Source: Pseudomonadota bacterium (GTDB taxonomy: Bacteria > Pseudomonadota > Alphaproteobacteria > Rhizobiales > Beijerinckiaceae). Taken from it: a DNA stretch of 8,132 nt. The notes beneath the pieces were generated by a model. The model saw only the letters and a program-made list of their open reading frames with translations. It was not told the origin of the DNA and did no database searches. Positions 5,893 to 8,132 of the stretch are shown in pieces. Made by a program: the position numbers and the translations under genes. The stretch is from assembly GCA_023393655.1 (NCBI GenBank), contig JAEWKP010000161.1, positions 1 to 8,132 of the forward strand. Direction: 5' to 3'. Each line of letters starts with the position of its first letter. The stretch's first letter is position 1.

Positions 5893-7620
5893 TCACCCAC
5901 CCGAATGTGGAGCAGGAATGAGCACCGACGGCATCTCGCGCTGCTCGGCCGCCGCCTTGGTCTCGCGCAGGCGGCTCTCGCGCAACTCGTTGGCGCTCTC
6001 CAAGATCGGATAGGCGATCGAGACGATATGGCCGTGGATGCGCTTGAGGTCGCGGATGATGTCGAGATGGATCGCGCTGGTCTCGATCGATTCCGACCGA
6101 CCTGAACGGAGGCGCTGGAAATGACTGTCGGTAGCGCGCCGCTCGGCATCGCGCATCGCCGCCTTGTCGGCGAAGAGCTGACGGGCGAGGTCGAGATCGC
6201 GCGTCGCGAAGACATTGAGCGCCAGCGCCAGTGCGGCGGCGACGCGATGATGGAAATCGCGGATCTCGGCAAGGCCCTCCGGCGAGAACGAGTAGCGCTT
6301 GCGGATCTTCTTCTCGGCGAGCTCGCGCAGGTTCTTGTCGATGACGTCGCCGATATGCTCGAGATTGGTGATCAGGGTGATGATCTCGAACAGGCGCCGG
6401 CTCTCCTCTTCGGAGAGCTCGTTGCGCGAGACCTTGACCAGATAGAGCTTGATCGACTCGTGAATGGTGTCGACGCCGTCATCGGCCTGGGCGATGGCGC
6501 GGGAGAGCTTGAGCTCGTCCTTCTCCAGCAGCGTCATGGTATCGCGCAGCATCGCTTCGACGCGGTCGCCGAGGCGCAGGGCCTCGCGCATCGCGCCGGC
6601 GAGCGCCTCGGTCGGGCTGTCGAGCGCGTTCGGGTCGAGATAGCGCGGCGTCACGGCCTCCGCCTTGTCCTCTTTGCCGGGCATGAAGCGCTCGACCAGT
6701 GCGGAGATTGGCCCGACGAAGGGCAGGAAGACCAGGGCGCCGACGACGTTCAGCACGACGTGGAACTCGATCGCGAGCCTGGCCTCGGACGAAGAGAAGC
6801 CGATGAGCCAGGTCGAGAGCGGGCCGACGAAGGGCAGCACGGCGAGCGCCAGGATCAGGCGCGTCAGCAGGTTGCCGACGGCGGCGCGACGCTGGGCGGC
6901 AGGCGCGCCGAGCTGGTCGAGCACCGGGATCACCGCATTGCCGAGATTGGCGCCGATAACCAGCGTCAACGCCGTCGCCGGCGGGAACAGGCCCGATGCC
7001 GCGAAGGTCGCGACGAGCAGGATGATCGCGATCGAGGAATGCACGAGCCAGGTCGCGGCGATGGCAGCGAGGATGCCGAGCAGCGGCTCCGAGCCCATGG
7101 CGGCGAGCACGACGCGGAAGGTCGGCGACTGCGCGAGCGGCGCCGCAGCCGCGTTGAGCTCGATCAGCGAGAGCAGGATCAGGCCGATGCCGACCAGCAC
7201 GCGGCCGATATTGCGCGGGCGCTCCATCGCCTCGCTGGAGAGATACATGGCGACGCCGATGGCGACGCAGAGCCCCCAGAGCCAGCCCAGATCCATCGAG
7301 ATCACGAAGGCGGCGAGCGCCGTGCCGAGATTGGCGCCGAGCAGGACGGCCAGCGCCATGGCCGGCACGATCAGGGCCTGACCGGCGAAGGAGGAGACGA
7401 GCAGCGTCGTCGCCGTCGAGCTCTGCAGCACCATGGTCACGATGACGCCGCTGCCGAAGGCGGCGAAGCGATTGCGCGTGAAACTCTGCAGCGCCTGCCT
7501 GAGCTGCGAACCGAAGGCGCGCATCGCGCCGGTTCGCACCAGCCTGACCGCCCAGATCAGCAGCGCGACGCCGCCGGCAAGGTGGATCAGGATATTGGTT
7601 GCGCTCTCGCCCGTGGCCAT
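5893..7620 (-). CDS. Na+/phosphate cotransporter family protein with C-terminal PhoU-like domain (NptA/YjbB type)
   Basis: This 575-residue inner-membrane protein is predicted to move inorganic phosphate with sodium. The E. coli homologue YjbB can export phosphate, so direction is open. The membrane part (about 10-312) carries the two inverted Na/Pi-cotransporter repeats: QSSTATT (66-72) with GANLGT (95-100), and the diverged HSSIAI (194-199) with GANLGNA (223-229). A linker rich in charge (313-335) leads to a cytoplasmic helical PhoU-like domain (about 338-545) with the paired motifs LEHIGDVIDKN (420-430) and DIIRDLKRIHGHI (520-532), which match PhoU metal-binding helices. The ATG at 7618-7620 starts just before the first membrane segment. 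A purine-rich GGGGAAAG is upstream but about 11 nt or more away, so the ribosome site is weak. The gene lies downstream of, and in the same direction as, the ABC ATPase gene, with 162 bp between them. No Pho box was found. Gene is intact; exact substrate direction is uncertain. Confidence 0.93.
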   Translation of the reverse strand: MATGESATNILIHLAGGVALLIWAVRLVRTGAMRAFGSQLRQALQSFTRNRFAAFGSGVIVTMVLQSSTATTLLVSSFAGQALIVPAMALAVLLGANLGTALAAFVISMDLGWLWGLCVAIGVAMYLSSEAMERPRNIGRVLVGIGLILLSLIELNAAAAPLAQSPTFRVVLAAMGSEPLLGILAAIAATWLVHSSIAIILLVATFAASGLFPPATALTLVIGANLGNAVIPVLDQLGAPAAQRRAAVGNLLTRLILALAVLPFVGPLSTWLIGFSSSEARLAIEFHVVLNVVGALVFLPFVGPISALVERFMPGKEDKAEAVTPRYLDPNALDSPTEALAGAMREALRLGDRVEAMLRDTMTLLEKDELKLSRAIAQADDGVDTIHESIKLYLVKVSRNELSEEESRRLFEIITLITNLEHIGDVIDKNLRELAEKKIRKRYSFSPEGLAEIRDFHHRVAAALALALNVFATRDLDLARQLFADKAAMRDAERRATDSHFQRLRSGRSESIETSAIHLDIIRDLKRIHGHIVSIAYPILESANELRESRLRETKAAAEQREMPSVLIPAPHSGG

Positions 7621-7663
7621 TTTCGTGCGGTCTTTCCCCGATTCAGGCGTTGATCTTCGGCCA

Positions 7664-7693
7664 AATCTACCAATTTTTGATTAGCCAACTCAA
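7664..7693 (-). promoter_or_regulatory. Possible promoter of the Na/Pi cotransporter gene
   Basis: On the minus strand, TTGAGT (7688-7693) and TAGATT (7664-7669) are 18 bp apart in an AT-rich patch within the gap. Each matches 4 of 6 bases of the sigma-70 consensus, and the -10 lies about 43 bp before the ATG. It is the best candidate in the gap, but the match is modest. Confidence 0.3.
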
Positions 7694-7750
7694 CAGAAAT
7701 ACACGTTGAAAGTGCTGATATTTGGGCAGCGCGTTCAGCCCTGGCGGCTC

Positions 7751-7775
7751 CGCAAAGGGAGATGCCCGGTTTGCG
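7751..7775 (-). terminator. Hairpin just after the ABC ATPase stop, possible terminator without a U-tract
   Basis: CGCAAA (7751-7756) pairs with TTTGCG (7770-7775). Inside it GGG (7757-7759) pairs with CCC (7765-7767), leaving a 5-nt loop and a 2-nt bulge, for nine pairs in all. It starts 8 bp past the stop codon of the ABC gene on the minus strand. There is no T-run after it, so it may be a 3'-end stabilising hairpin or part of a Rho-dependent end rather than a classic terminator. Confidence 0.4.
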
Positions 7776-7789
7776 CCTGCACTCAGGCG
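7774..7789 (-). other. Hairpin spanning the ABC ATPase stop codon
   Basis: CGCCTG (7774-7779) and CAGGCG (7784-7789) form a perfect 6-bp stem with a CACT loop, covering the stop codon (7783-7785). It abuts the hairpin at 7751-7775 and shares two bases with it, so the two structures would compete or stack. A role in mRNA 3'-end protection is inference. Confidence 0.35.
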
Positions 7790-8132
7790 GGTGGAATCAG
7801 AGTCACGCCGGATTGCGCGAAGGAAACCGAGACCGCGGTACCCGGCGCCAGCATCTCACGCCCGCCATATTGCACGACGAAGAGCTCACCGACCTCGGTT
7901 TCGACCATGATGTCGAGATGGTTGCCGAGATAGGCGCATTTGCGGATCGTGCCGGGCAGCGAGCCCGCCTGCCCCGGCTCACCCAGCAGCAGAGCCTCCG
8001 GCCGGATCGCGACCTTGGCCGGGCCGGCTCCCAGCCCCCGCGCCGGCAAGCTGACCGTCGCCGAACCGATCGCGACATCGGCGCGGGCCTCAGCCACCCC
8101 CGTCACGGTGCCATCGGCCAGAATGGCGGGGG
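7783..8132 (-). CDS. ABC transporter ATP-binding protein, C-terminal TOBE domain (3' part, cut by window edge)
   Basis: Only the last 115 residues are present; the ATPase domain lies beyond the right edge. The visible part reads as the C-terminal OB-fold (TOBE) domain of importer ATPases of the MalK/PotA/FbpC group: the VAIRPEALLL motif, then GTIRKCAYLGNHLDIMVET, ending in GTAVSVSFAQSGVTLIPPA. The AIRPE motif and the YLGN turn are the family landmarks. The family couples ATP hydrolysis to import of polyamines, iron(III), sugars or similar solutes, and the TOBE domain often takes part in regulation or substrate sensing. The PotA-like wording of the YLGN region suggests a polyamine/iron-type system, but the cargo cannot be decided from this fragment. 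A GTG at 8104-8106 opens a shorter frame but is clearly internal, since the frame continues to the edge. Confidence 0.85.
   Translation of the reverse strand, partial: PAILADGTVTGVAEARADVAIGSATVSLPARGLGAGPAKVAIRPEALLLGEPGQAGSLPGTIRKCAYLGNHLDIMVETEVGELFVVQYGGREMLAPGTAVSVSFAQSGVTLIPPA

Noticed and set aside
6121..7653. Long open frame (510 codons) opposite the Na/Pi cotransporter gene
   Set aside because: The translation is a low-complexity run of Arg, Glu, Asp, Gly and Gln, as expected from the complement of a GC-rich membrane protein gene. The other strand has full-length family motifs.
7686..7716. Pho box for the phosphate transporter around TCAACAGAAATACACGTTGA
   Set aside because: The CTTTCAA and CTGTTGA-like pieces on the minus strand are 16 bp apart, not the 11-bp direct-repeat spacing of PhoB sites. 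The TCAAC/GTTGA inverted repeat has only 5-bp arms and a 10-bp spacer.

Overview
The window looks like chromosome from a high-GC alphaproteobacterium. Hyphomicrobiales (old Rhizobiales), perhaps Bosea-like, is the best guess. This rests on roughly two-thirds GC with strong G/C at third codon positions, and on a UvrB with the long Lys/Pro/Ala-rich N-terminal extension seen in that order. The genus is an inference, not something read directly from the sequence.

Layout, left to right: (1) the 5' part of uvrB on the minus strand, cut by the left edge (1-595). (2) A 142-bp divergent region with an exact 10-bp-period direct repeat, a consensus TTGACA hexamer and a perfect 12-bp-arm palindrome (683-707). 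(3) A 1144-codon plus-strand gene (738-4172) for a single-chain restriction-modification enzyme of the MmeI / Type IIL kind. It has an N-terminal D-x9-E-x-K nuclease motif, an N6-adenine methyltransferase core (GAHYT, DPACGTGNF, NPPF), a target-recognition region and a C-terminal winged-helix-like tail. (4) Convergent to it, a minus-strand FAD-dependent oxidoreductase of the HI0933/BaiN-like flavoprotein superfamily (4257-5474). (5) Divergent from that, a small YnfA/UPF0060 four-helix membrane protein (5563-5883). (6) Ending 9 bp from ynfA on the opposite strand, a Na+/phosphate cotransporter with a C-terminal PhoU-like domain (5893-7620). (7) The 3' end of an ABC-transporter ATPase (TOBE domain), cut by the right edge (7783-8132), with hairpins around and after its stop.

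Functionally this is ordinary housekeeping (DNA repair, phosphate and solute transport, a flavoprotein, a small membrane protein) interrupted by one accessory defence gene. The restriction-modification enzyme needs no partner in the window, since cleavage, methylation and specificity are on one chain, and no partner is seen. The most unusual element is the AT-rich perfect palindrome in its promoter region, which looks like a repressor operator although no controller gene lies beside it. I see no multi-gene undescribed system, RNA gene, CRISPR array, transposase or attachment site. No stretch over 300 bp lacks a gene.
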